Of a DNA stretch of 64,000 nucleotides, positions 35,300 to 43,142 are shown piece after piece (position 1 is the stretch's first letter; every line of letters begins with the position of its first letter). The stretch covers positions 4,986,501-5,050,500 of the forward strand of contig NZ_JAGIOR010000001.1 of NCBI RefSeq assembly GCF_017876795.1. The letters are read 5' to 3'. The notes beneath the pieces are model-generated. The model had not been told where the DNA came from. It did no database searches and saw nothing but the letters and a program-made list of their open reading frames with translations. This DNA comes from Rhizobium leguminosarum. Its GTDB lineage: Bacteria > Pseudomonadota > Alphaproteobacteria > Rhizobiales > Rhizobiaceae. Both the position numbers and the translations under genes were made by a program.

Positions 35300-35499
35300 G
35301 GGCGTCAGCAGACGAGTTTGGCGGAAGTCCTGCCGAACGGGCGCTGATTGCGCGATTGCATGCGACGAAAGAAGATAGTCCGCAGAGTGGCGTCGTCATC
35401 GACGCTACGGCGCCGTTCACCGTCGTCGTCGACGAGATTCTTTCGAGATGCGCAGAGGCAAATCAAAGGACCCACCAAAGCCTTTCTCGGTCAGATTGA
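35300..35499 (+). pseudogene. Possible C-terminal remnant of a P-loop kinase-like protein
   Basis: Read in the frame ending with TGA at 35497, this gives SADEFGGSPAERALIARLHA, then SGVVIDATAPFTVVVDEILS. The VVIDAT...VVDEIL pattern resembles the C-terminal strand-helix of AAA/shikimate-kinase-like proteins. No start codon or P-loop is present, so if real it is a fragment. The assignment is tentative. Confidence 0.25.
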
Positions 35500-35565
35500 A
35501 ACATTCTATGGGTTCAAGATGATCGATCGGCCGGCGCCTCGTCGCCAGGCTCTCCAAGACTGAGC

Positions 35566-35943
35566 TTACAGGGCATCCTGGATATCGAAACGAATGATCT
35601 TATCGTTTTCGGTACGGAAGATATGCGTCACAGTCTTGTCCCGCAGGCCGTGGGTCTGCCCCTCCAGCGGTCGGCCATCGAGGTCGAAGATCGACTGGAT
35701 CACCTCGACGGCGACGGCGCCATCTTCGGTTTTTTCGAATGCGACCGGCTCGACGTGCGGGCTGATGACAGCCGACTGCCTTGTCCAATAGTCGCGCACG
35801 GCCTCACGACCATGGATATGGCCGCCATCCATGCCGTTGGCCCAGACGACATCATCGGACAGGACGGCGAGGACCGTGTCGATGTCTCTCGCGTTGAAGC
35901 TGGCATAGATGCGCTTGATCATCTCAACATCATTTTGCGGCAT
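35566..35943 (-). CDS. SnoaL/NTF2-like protein
   Basis: 125-residue alpha+beta cone-fold protein. IKRIYASFNARDIDTVLAVL opens it, followed by DDVVWANGMDGGHIHGREAV, DYWTRQSAVISPHVEPVAF and FRTENDKIIRFDIQDAL. This superfamily includes isomerases, dehydratases and small-molecule binding proteins; with no catalytic set fixed, the role is open. The start MPQNDVEM has GAGGGAAA upstream; the longer frame is not family-like. It diverges from the MarR gene and shares its operator region, so is the probable target. Confidence 0.85.
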   Translation of the reverse strand: MPQNDVEMIKRIYASFNARDIDTVLAVLSDDVVWANGMDGGHIHGREAVRDYWTRQSAVISPHVEPVAFEKTEDGAVAVEVIQSIFDLDGRPLEGQTHGLRDKTVTHIFRTENDKIIRFDIQDAL

Positions 35944-36013
35944 ATCGTTTCCCTCGGTGGAAATTGAAACATTCGCTGTCGAAACGGCATTGTCGGATGC
36001 CGCGCATGAAGAT

Positions 36014-36031
36014 ATATATGTGCATATGTAT
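36014..36031. promoter_or_regulatory. Candidate MarR operator between divergent genes
   Basis: ATATATGTGCATATGTAT is an imperfect palindrome (14 of 18 positions symmetric) in an AT-rich stretch between the NTF2-like gene and the MarR gene. Its place and size fit a MarR dimer site controlling both. Confidence 0.5.
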
Positions 36032-36067
36032 TTCGCGGTCAAGCGCGTCGGAAAATGGGAAAGCGGA

Positions 36068-36514
36068 ATGGGCGAAGACGTGCTGTCAACACCGGGGCAT
36101 CTCATCAGCCTTGCGGCGCGGGGGTTCGCTCGGCTGAGCGAGTCACGCCTCAAACCGCTCGGTTTCGGTGTCGGCCAGTTGCCGGTGCTGGTGGCGCTTC
36201 AAGACGGCAAGGCAAGCACGCAGCGCGACCTCGCCCGCTTTGCCAAGGTGGAGCAACCGCCGATGGCGCAGATGCTTGCTCGCATGGAGCGGGATGGCTT
36301 GATTGCGCGGACACGCGATCCGGCTGACGGGCGCAGCAGCCGCATCGTGCTGACCAAGGCCGCACGGGAAGGCATGCCGGAAGCGATTGCGACCTTGTTC
36401 CAGGGCAATAACGAGGCATTGGCGGGGTTTACGGATGCGGAAGCGGCACAGATTGTCGATCTGCTCAAGCGGCTGATCGGAAATCTGGATCGGATTGCAG
36501 GCACCGAGGCTTAG
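36068..36514 (+). CDS. MarR family transcriptional regulator
   Basis: 148 residues with the MarR winged helix: LGFGVGQLPVLVALQDGKAS, TQRDLARFAKVEQPPMAQML, ARMERDGLIARTRDPADGRS and SRIVLTKAAREGM. These proteins are dimeric repressors released by small ligands. The ATG at 36068 was chosen because an upstream ATG (36026) overlaps the candidate operator. It diverges from the NTF2-like gene. A link to the MFS pump upstream is conjecture. Confidence 0.88.
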   Translation: MGEDVLSTPGHLISLAARGFARLSESRLKPLGFGVGQLPVLVALQDGKASTQRDLARFAKVEQPPMAQMLARMERDGLIARTRDPADGRSSRIVLTKAAREGMPEAIATLFQGNNEALAGFTDAEAAQIVDLLKRLIGNLDRIAGTEA

Positions 36515-36547
36515 GTCAGCCATTGATGAATTCTGCGACCGTCGACA

Positions 36548-38554
36548 TCAGTGTCTATTCTGCGGCTGCGCCGGTTTGTTCGCGGCCGCGCTGCCCTTCG
36601 CCAGGGAGCGGCGGTTCTCCAAAACGCGTGACAGCAAGTTTCGTTTTTTCGTGCGCTTGATCAGATCGATATCGCTGACCAGTTTTGCGCCGCCCTCGCG
36701 CCGCTCCAGGGTAATCTTGCGGCTATGGAAGACTTCGAGTTCGGCGCGATGCGCGACGCTGATGATGGTCACCTCGGGCAATTCATCGATCACCATCTGC
36801 ATCATCTTATCCTGGCTCTTCTCGTCGAGTGCCGAGGTTGCTTCATCCAGCACGATGATATCGGGGGTGTGCAGCAGGAGACGCGCAAAGGCGAGCCGCT
36901 GCTTTTCGCCGCCCGACAAGGTCTGGTCCCAAGGCGCGTCTTCTTCGATCCTGTCGTTCAGATAATCCAGTCCCACCTTGGCGAGGGCCTCCTTGATCTT
37001 ATCCAGCGTCCAGCTATCGGCGGCGCCGGGATAGGCGACGGCGCGGCGAAGCGTGCCCGACGGGATGTAGGGCCGTTGCGGCAACATGAACAAGCGTCGG
37101 TCGGTGTGGAAATTGACGCTGCCATCACCCCATGGCCAAAGACCGGCGATCGCCCGCACCAGCGTGCTCTTGCCCGACCCGGATTCGCCGGATACGAGCA
37201 CCCGCTCACCGGGTTCGATCGCCACCTGGGTTTCCGTGACCACGGCGGTGCCGTCGTCAAGCGATACGGAGAGGTCGTTCAGGCTGAGCATCGCCTCGCC
37301 CTCCGTTTCGCCGCGCTTGATGCGCCCGAGCGCGTCGCTCTGCTCGGCCCGCTCCAGCCCGTCGAGCGACATCATCAGCGAAGCGATGCGCCGTGCGCAG
37401 GCGTTCCAATCGGCAAGACGGGGATAGTTATCGACCAGCCATCCGAACGCGCCCTGGACGATGGCGAAAGCAGACGCTGCCTGCATGACCTGTCCGAGCG
37501 TCATGCTGCCTTCGAGGAACTTCGGAGCGCACAGCAACACCGGCACGACGGGAGCAATCAGCATCGATCCATGCGACACCAGCGTTGTGCGCATGTGCTG
37601 GCGGGCAAGCAGCGCCCATTGCCCGAGCACATTGGCGAAGGTCTTGTTGAGGTCGTTGCGCTCCTCCTCTTCACCGCCGAGCAATGCGATGCTCTCGCCG
37701 TTTTCCCGCACATGCGTCAGCGTGTAGCGAAATTCGGCTTCGGTTTGATTTTTAGCCTCGGAGACCTGGACGAAATGCCGGCCGATGACCGCCATCGAAC
37801 TGGAGGTGATCGCGGCATAGAGGACCGCAGTGACGACGAGAAAGCCGGGAATGGTGACGGTGAAACCTGCGATCGGCAGCGTCAATGCCCCACCGATCGT
37901 CCAGAGCACGACGATGAAGGTGGAGGCCGCCAGGAATGCGGAAATGACCCCGGCGATGAAATCGACAGGGGCTTCGGTGGCAATCCGCAAATCCTCCGAA
38001 ATGCGCGCTTCGGGGTTCTTGTGGTCGCCGCCGATCAGGTTCAACTGATAGTAACGGCCGTTTGCCAGCCAGCGCCCGATGACGGCGGTCGTCAGCCAGG
38101 AACGCCAGCGGCGCTGGATCATCATGCGTAGGGCGACCTGTGTGGTGACAACGGCGACGGTGCCGAGCACCAGCGGCAGGAAGACGGCGCTCAAGAAATA
38201 GACGGTGCCGGCATCGTGCCGCTCTATGGCGTCAAAGATCCCGCGGTTCCACAGATTGATTCCATACTGGAAACCGACATTGATGCCGATCAGGGCCAGC
38301 AGCCCGAGTGTGCACGGCCAGGCGAGCCCGTCACCGCCGCGGCCCCAGTAATGGCGCGCGCTGATCCAGAAACGCTTGAGCAAATACTTCTTGCGCGCGT
38401 GCTCGGCCTCCTCGGGCGTCAGCTCCGGGCCGGGTTCGGTGACATCTGGCGGCGGCACGACCTCGACAGTCGATGCCTTCTCGTCGAGCGACGTCTCGGA
38501 ACCCTGCGGTTCGGTGCCGTCGACCGATATCGGATTGAGTTTAGCGCCGGTCAT
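36548..38554 (-). CDS. ABC transporter, fused permease-ATPase (BacA/SbmA-related, YddA type)
   Basis: 668 residues. An N-terminal ABC_membrane_2 region with about six TMs (IGINVGFQYGINLWNRGIFD, RWRSWLTTAVIGRWLANGRY, TEAEFRYTLTHVRENGESIA) belongs to the SbmA/BacA superfamily. The C-terminal ATPase has Walker A SGESGSGKSTLVRAIAGL, signature LSGGEKQRLAFARL and Walker B IIVLDEATSALDEKS. Relatives move peptides, cobalamin or very-long-chain lipids; BacA itself lacks the ATPase. GTG at 38560 is an alternative start. It is transcribed alone. Confidence 0.9.
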   Translation of the reverse strand: MTGAKLNPISVDGTEPQGSETSLDEKASTVEVVPPPDVTEPGPELTPEEAEHARKKYLLKRFWISARHYWGRGGDGLAWPCTLGLLALIGINVGFQYGINLWNRGIFDAIERHDAGTVYFLSAVFLPLVLGTVAVVTTQVALRMMIQRRWRSWLTTAVIGRWLANGRYYQLNLIGGDHKNPEARISEDLRIATEAPVDFIAGVISAFLAASTFIVVLWTIGGALTLPIAGFTVTIPGFLVVTAVLYAAITSSSMAVIGRHFVQVSEAKNQTEAEFRYTLTHVRENGESIALLGGEEEERNDLNKTFANVLGQWALLARQHMRTTLVSHGSMLIAPVVPVLLCAPKFLEGSMTLGQVMQAASAFAIVQGAFGWLVDNYPRLADWNACARRIASLMMSLDGLERAEQSDALGRIKRGETEGEAMLSLNDLSVSLDDGTAVVTETQVAIEPGERVLVSGESGSGKSTLVRAIAGLWPWGDGSVNFHTDRRLFMLPQRPYIPSGTLRRAVAYPGAADSWTLDKIKEALAKVGLDYLNDRIEEDAPWDQTLSGGEKQRLAFARLLLHTPDIIVLDEATSALDEKSQDKMMQMVIDELPEVTIISVAHRAELEVFHSRKITLERREGGAKLVSDIDLIKRTKKRNLLSRVLENRRSLAKGSAAANKPAQPQNRH

Positions 38555-38669
38555 AAGCACGACAACGGCCTACAGATCGAAAGGTTTCATGATGCCGGTG
38601 CGGAGGGTGGCATCAGGGCCGAAGTTTGGCGTTGTGCCGTGCACAACATTCGTCGCCCTTCGCTTATGC

Positions 38670-39569
38670 TTAAGCGCTCTCGGTCGCCAACTGCGGCAGG
38701 GATTGAAGCAGGGTCTGGCGGGCGGAGCGCAGGTGGACGCGGCAGGCGGTTTCGATCGCCGCCTGGTCGCCGGATTCAAGCGCTGCGATATAATCCAGAT
38801 GTTCGTGGATGGCGCGCTCGTTGCGCTCGCGGGCGGCGGTCTTGTTCCATTGGTAGTGATAGTGGAAGACGATGGCGATGGCGTCGTAGAAATCGGCGAT
38901 GAAGCGGTTTTTCGAGGCGCGGTGGATCAACAGGTGGAAGCGCTCGTCGAGGACGGAGAAATCCTTGTAGCGCTGGTTGATGTCGGCAAGCATGGCGTGA
39001 TGGTCGTCGCGGATGGCGGCGAGATCGGCCCAGGCCTGGCTATCCCTGGCAAGCCGGCCGAATTCGGCGGCGGAATGCAGCTCGAACATCTCGCGCACAT
39101 CGGCAAGTTCGAGGGCGAATTCGCGGGTAAAACCCTTGAGCGTCCAGTGGCTGTTCGGCCGTTTCTCGATCAAGCCGAAGCGGGAGAAGCGGATGAGGAA
39201 TTCGCGCACGCTGGTTGTGCCGGTGCCGATCTCGCGGGCAAGCTCCAGCTCGTTGATCTGCATGCCGGGGGCTGCATCATCGGCGAGGATGCGCTGCATG
39301 AAGCTGCGCTCGATGATATCATGTAGGGAGTCGGTTTCTTCGGAGGGAAAGAGGTCGCGGTCTGTGGGTTGGCGCAGCACGGTCTTCTGGCGCTTGTTCC
39401 AGCGGATGATGCCTTCCTCGCTGAGCCGCGTCAGGATGGCGCGCGCCGTCGAGCGGCTGACGCCGAGCTGGGCGGCGATCTCCGGTTCCGAGGGCAGTGC
39501 GGTATCCGTGCGCAGGGCCACGGCATACCTGTTGTAGGCTTCCTTGAAGACCGTATTCTGCCTTGCCAC
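38670..39569 (-). CDS. GntR-family (FCD) regulator with two winged helices
   Basis: 299 residues, longer than the usual 230-250 of FadR-type regulators. Residues 8-66 form one GntR winged helix (LPSEPEIAAQLGVSRSTARA, LTRLSEEGIIRW). Residues 84-148 form a second (MQINELELAREIGTGTTSVR, FLIRFSRFGLIEKRPNSHW). Residues 155-290 are an FCD ligand domain (LADVREMFELHSAAEF, DERFHLLIHRAS, IHEHLDYIAALESGD). It diverges from the sugar catabolic cluster and probably represses it, binding the sites at 39729 and 43057. The fragment 38561-38669 before ABC holds no clear gene. Confidence 0.9.
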   Translation of the reverse strand: MARQNTVFKEAYNRYAVALRTDTALPSEPEIAAQLGVSRSTARAILTRLSEEGIIRWNKRQKTVLRQPTDRDLFPSEETDSLHDIIERSFMQRILADDAAPGMQINELELAREIGTGTTSVREFLIRFSRFGLIEKRPNSHWTLKGFTREFALELADVREMFELHSAAEFGRLARDSQAWADLAAIRDDHHAMLADINQRYKDFSVLDERFHLLIHRASKNRFIADFYDAIAIVFHYHYQWNKTAARERNERAIHEHLDYIAALESGDQAAIETACRVHLRSARQTLLQSLPQLATESA

Positions 39570-39728
39570 CAGACCCCGCTTTCCGCCCTCGTGTCAGCTT
39601 TGCCGCCCTCGCTCGAAAGCAGGACGGCGCCCGACCGGGGCTTGTTCAAACGACCTTCTAGCTTATTTCCGGTCGCCTGCGGCTCATTGCCTCCCTCGTC
39701 CACAGGATCAATATTCCCGTTGACTTGA

Positions 39729-39750
39729 AAATGTTTATTGTAGATAAAAA
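39729..39750. promoter_or_regulatory. Candidate operator of the GntR regulator, site 1
   Basis: AAATGTTTATTGTAGATAAAAA matches the 43057 site at 19 of 22 positions; it contains a TTTAT..ATAAA partial palindrome. It lies in the 298-base gap between the GntR gene and the uxaA-family gene. Key positions are the TGTTT left part and the GATAAAAA right part. Confidence 0.62.
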
Positions 39751-39806
39751 ACAAAATCAATGCGCATTCGCCGATGCAGCGGGCGTTTCCTGAATTCGAT
39801 AGTTGG

Positions 39807-39853
39807 AGCATGATGTCGTCCGAAAACCGCTCAGACTTTTCGGTATCACGCTC
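39807..39853. repeat. Rhizobium palindromic repeat before the dehydratase gene
   Basis: GAGCATGAT...CCGAAAA pairs with TTTTCGGTATCACGCTC around an ACCGCTCAGAC loop. The form resembles a dispersed rhizobial palindrome. It ends 14 bases before the TTG start, so would be in the mRNA leader. Confidence 0.6.
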
Positions 39854-39867
39854 TGGGGAGAAGAGAC

Positions 39868-41370
39868 TTGGACAAACTGCCTTGGATCATCCTGTCGGCC
39901 GGTGACAATGTCGCGGTCGCAACGGCGACCATCGCGCCGGGTTCGACGGTCGCCGGCATTGAAACCCGCGAGAAGATCGACCCAGGCCACAAGGTGGCGA
40001 TCGCCGATATTCCGCTCGGCGCCGCCGTGGTGAAATACGGACAGGCGATCGGCCGCACGACGGCCGACGTCAAGGCCGGCGACCATGTGCACAGCCACAA
40101 CCTGCATTTTGAAAACGACCGGCTGGCGGCCACCGCCAATTCGGCGCCGGAGATGGCGACGAGCGAGGACAGGGCACGCACCTTCATGGGGTACCGGCGT
40201 GCCGACGGGCGGGCGGCGACCCGCAACTATATCGGCATCATCGCCAGCGTGAACTGTTCCACCACGGTCTGTCGGGCGATCGCCGACGAGGCCAATCGGA
40301 CGATCCTGCCGCATTACGAAGGCATCGACGGTTTCGTGCCGATCGTGCACGACCAGGGCTGCGGCATGAGCTCGACCGGCGACGGCATGAACGTGCTGCA
40401 TCGCACGCTTGCCGGCTATACCAGGCATGTTAATTTCGGCGGCGTGCTGATGATCGGCCTCGGCTGCGAGGTCAACCAGCTGACGCTCTACGGCCAGAGC
40501 GGTGCGGGCGCCTCGAAGCGGCATTTCAACATTCAGGATGCCGGCGGTTCGCGCCGCGCGGTCGAGCGCGCCATGGGCATGCTGCGCGAAATCGCCGCCG
40601 ATGTCGGCAAGGAAAAACGCGTACCGATGTCGATCGGAGAGATCATCATTGGCCTGCAATGCGGCGGCTCGGACGGCTTTTCCGGCATTACCGCCAATCC
40701 GGCGCTGGGTGTCGCAGCCGATCTGCTGGCGGCGGCCGGCGGCACGGCGATCCTGTCCGAGACCTCGGAAATCTATGGCGCCGAACACCTGCTGCGCAGC
40801 CGCGCCGTCAGCGACGAGGTGGCCAACAAGCTCGACGAGAAGATCGCCTGGTGGGAGGAATACGTCGCTCTGCACGGCGCCTCGCTCGACAACAACCCCT
40901 CGCCCGGCAACAAGCGCGGCGGCCTCACAACCATCCTGGAAAAATCGCTCGGCGCGGTTGCCAAGGGTGGGCGCTCGCCGCTGACGGCGGTCTATGGTTA
41001 TGCCGAGCGGGTCACCGCCCCCGGCCTCGTCTTCATGGACACCCCCGGCTACGACCCGGTCTCGGCGACCGGCCAGGTGGCGGGCGGGGCGAATATGATC
41101 GCCTTTACCACAGGCCGCGGCAGCTGCTTCGGCTGCCGGCCGGCGCCATCGCTGAAGCTTTCCAGCAATTCGGCGCTCTATGCCTCGATGGAAGAGGACA
41201 TGGACATCGATTGCGGCACGATCGCCACCGGCGACGCGACGATCAGCGGCAAGGGCCGCGAGATCTTCGAGCTCATCGTCGACACGGCCTCCGGCAAGAA
41301 GACCAAGAGCGAGCTCTTCGGCTACGGCGACAATGAATTCGTGCCGTGGCATCTGGGCGCGACGCTCTAA
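39868..41370 (+). CDS. UxaA-family (altronate/galactarate-type) dehydratase
   Basis: 500 residues, full UxaA length. The N-terminal SAF domain (1-80) ends in GDHVHSHNLHF; the catalytic part has GYRRADGRAATRNYIGIIAS, HDQGCGMSS, GLGCEVNQ and TTGRGSCFGCRPAPS with Fe-binding-type cysteines. The family dehydrates sugar acids to 2-keto-3-deoxy acids. In this cluster with a fucose-type mutarotase and aldose dehydrogenase, L-fuconate or a similar acid is the likely substrate. TTG start with GGGAGAAG upstream; no in-frame ATG fits better. Confidence 0.88.
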   Translation: MDKLPWIILSAGDNVAVATATIAPGSTVAGIETREKIDPGHKVAIADIPLGAAVVKYGQAIGRTTADVKAGDHVHSHNLHFENDRLAATANSAPEMATSEDRARTFMGYRRADGRAATRNYIGIIASVNCSTTVCRAIADEANRTILPHYEGIDGFVPIVHDQGCGMSSTGDGMNVLHRTLAGYTRHVNFGGVLMIGLGCEVNQLTLYGQSGAGASKRHFNIQDAGGSRRAVERAMGMLREIAADVGKEKRVPMSIGEIIIGLQCGGSDGFSGITANPALGVAADLLAAAGGTAILSETSEIYGAEHLLRSRAVSDEVANKLDEKIAWWEEYVALHGASLDNNPSPGNKRGGLTTILEKSLGAVAKGGRSPLTAVYGYAERVTAPGLVFMDTPGYDPVSATGQVAGGANMIAFTTGRGSCFGCRPAPSLKLSSNSALYASMEEDMDIDCGTIATGDATISGKGREIFELIVDTASGKKTKSELFGYGDNEFVPWHLGATL

Positions 41371-41455
41371 GGTTTTGTTTTGACGCAATTCCCGGGAAGC
41401 CACTTCGCAGCTGCCCGGGCATTGCCAGAGAATTTCACGTTCTTGGCGAGGAGGC

Positions 41456-42478
41456 ATGATGAAGACGAGACGGATCGGCAAGACCAAGCTCGAGGTGACC
41501 GAAATCAGTTTCGGCGCGGCAGCGCTCGGCGGTCTTTACCGCGCCTGCCCGCGCGAGGTAGCGATGGAAACGCTGCAGGCGGCCTGGGACAGCGGCATCC
41601 GCTATTTCGACGTGGCACCCTGGTATGGGCTCGGCCTTGCCGAACGCCGGGTCGGCGATTTCCTGCGCGACCAGCCGGACGGTAGCTACGTGTTGTCCAC
41701 CAAGGTCGGCCGGCTGCTTCGACCGGTGCCGACCGGAACCGTGCCCGATTACAGCTATGTCGATCCGCTCTCTTTCGATGCCGATTACGATTATTCCTAT
41801 GACGGCATCATGCGTTCGGTCGAGTTCAGCTATGCACGCCTCGGCCTCAACCGCATCGATATTCTCTATGTGCACGATATCGGCGTCTATACACATGGCG
41901 CGGCGAAGAACGCCGTCTACCAGAAGCAGCTTCTCGATTCCGGCATCAAGGCGCTGGAAGAACTGCGCTCCTCAGGCGCGATCTCGGCCTTCGGCCTCGG
42001 CGTCAACGAAGTGCCCGTCTGCCTCGACGTTATGCGCAATGCCGATCTCGACTGCATCCTGATGGCCGGCCGCTACACGCTGCTCGACCGTTCGGCGGTC
42101 GCCGAACTTCTGCCGCTCTGCCGGCAGAAGGGCACGTCGTTGGTCGTCGGCGGCGTCTTCAACTCAGGCATTCTCGCCACCGGACCGGTGCCGGGCGCGC
42201 ATTTCGACTATATGCCTGCAGATGACGAGGTGCTTGCCAAGGTCGGCGCCATGGAAGCGATCGCCAAGCGCCACGGCGTGCCGCTGGCAGCGCCCGCCCT
42301 GCAGTTTCCGCTGCTCGAACCGATCGTTGCATCGGTGCTGATGGGTACTGCCAAGCCGTCGAGCCTGATCCGCAACATGGAAATTGTCGAACCACGGCTT
42401 GCCAATGAGATCTATGCCGAATTCGAACCCTATACGCTGGTCGCGCCGCCGCTCGGCGCCGAAGCTGTCCGCGTCTGA
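41456..42478 (+). CDS. Aldo/keto reductase, aldose 1-dehydrogenase type
   Basis: 340-residue NAD(P)-dependent TIM barrel. It has the catalytic set in FDVAPWYGLGLAERRVGDFL (Asp, Tyr), Lys in VLSTKVGRL and His in ILYVHDIGVYTHG. It resembles the D-threo-aldose/L-fucose dehydrogenases that make aldonolactones. FGAAALGGLYR opens it. It lies 85 bases after the dehydratase and 9 before the mutarotase gene, in one operon. A GAGGAGG site precedes two adjacent ATGs. Confidence 0.87.
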   Translation: MMKTRRIGKTKLEVTEISFGAAALGGLYRACPREVAMETLQAAWDSGIRYFDVAPWYGLGLAERRVGDFLRDQPDGSYVLSTKVGRLLRPVPTGTVPDYSYVDPLSFDADYDYSYDGIMRSVEFSYARLGLNRIDILYVHDIGVYTHGAAKNAVYQKQLLDSGIKALEELRSSGAISAFGLGVNEVPVCLDVMRNADLDCILMAGRYTLLDRSAVAELLPLCRQKGTSLVVGGVFNSGILATGPVPGAHFDYMPADDEVLAKVGAMEAIAKRHGVPLAAPALQFPLLEPIVASVLMGTAKPSSLIRNMEIVEPRLANEIYAEFEPYTLVAPPLGAEAVRV

Positions 42479-42487
42479 GGAGACACT

Positions 42488-42934
42488 ATGCTCAAGGGTA
42501 TTCATCCGCTGCTCGGCCCCGACCTGCTTCACGCGCTGAAGACGATGGGACATGGCGACGACATCGTCATATCCGACGCCAATTTCCCCTCGGGCTCGAT
42601 GGGCCCGCCGGTCATCCGCGCCGACGGCGTCAGCGCCACCGATATGGCCGAGGCGATCCTCGCCCACATGCCGCTCGACACCTTCGTGCCGGAAGCGGCG
42701 TGGCGGATGGAGGTGGTCGGCGACCCGCACGCCGTGCCGGAGGTCTGCGCCGAGTTCCAGCAGATCGTTGCCAGGCGCGCCGGCGATTTTCCGATCGTGC
42801 CGGTGGAGCGCTTTGCCTTCTACGCGATGGCCCGCAAGGCTACCTATATCGTCGCGACGACGGAATTCCGGCTGTACGGTAACCTGATTTTGAAAAAGGG
42901 CGTCGTGCATCCGCATGAGGTCGATCTGGGCTGA
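42488..42934 (+). CDS. RbsD/FucU family sugar mutarotase
   Basis: 148 residues, cytoplasmic. The family interconverts sugar anomers. FucU-type residues are present: LLGPDLLHALKTMGHGDDIV with the catalytic His, DANFPSG, FYAMARKATYIVATTE and RLYGNLILKKGVV. The proline-free GHGDDI loop suits fucose/ribose. It would supply the anomer used by the aldose dehydrogenase. Same operon as the preceding two genes. It is called FucU-like rather than RbsD because of the neighbours. Confidence 0.88.
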   Translation: MLKGIHPLLGPDLLHALKTMGHGDDIVISDANFPSGSMGPPVIRADGVSATDMAEAILAHMPLDTFVPEAAWRMEVVGDPHAVPEVCAEFQQIVARRAGDFPIVPVERFAFYAMARKATYIVATTEFRLYGNLILKKGVVHPHEVDLG

Positions 42935-43056
42935 TACCTATTTTAGGTTATCGTGGTATTGGAATAAAATCAGTTGCTTGGGGGGAATTTACCAAAGCAA
43001 AAAAGCCAGTTTGACGCTCTTGCAATTTGATTGCGCCTCGGCTAGCTTCTCCCTGC

Positions 43057-43078
43057 AAATGTTTTTTATCGATAAAAA
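43057..43078. promoter_or_regulatory. Candidate operator of the GntR regulator, site 2
   Basis: AAATGTTTTTTATCGATAAAAA contains the perfect palindrome TTTTTATCGATAAAAA (43063-43078). It matches the site beside the GntR gene at 19 of 22 positions. It lies 64 bases before the binding-protein start, where it could block transcription. Confidence 0.65.
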
Positions 43079-43142
43079 TCGTCCGCCTGCGTTCAGCGGT
43101 CGATTTATTCGGAGGAGAACGCATCTTGAGAGGAGAACCCTT

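Noticed and set aside
32192..36514. Genomic island integrated at tRNA-Thr
   Set aside because: No integrase and no second copy of the tRNA 3' end (TCGAGTCCTGCAAGCGGCA) was seen downstream.
36725..38131. 468-residue plus-strand frame opposite the fused ABC transporter
   Set aside because: Walker and signature motifs are on the minus strand; the plus-strand frame is a shadow.
38570..38669. Separate small gene between the ABC transporter and the GntR gene
   Set aside because: The minus-strand frame ending FGPDATLRTGIMKPFDL starts inside the GntR gene; without a start site or family I cannot support it.
39757..41487. 576-residue antisense frame opposite the UxaA-family gene
   Set aside because: The sense strand has clear UxaA motifs; the antisense translation is rich in Arg, Asp and Gly without a domain.
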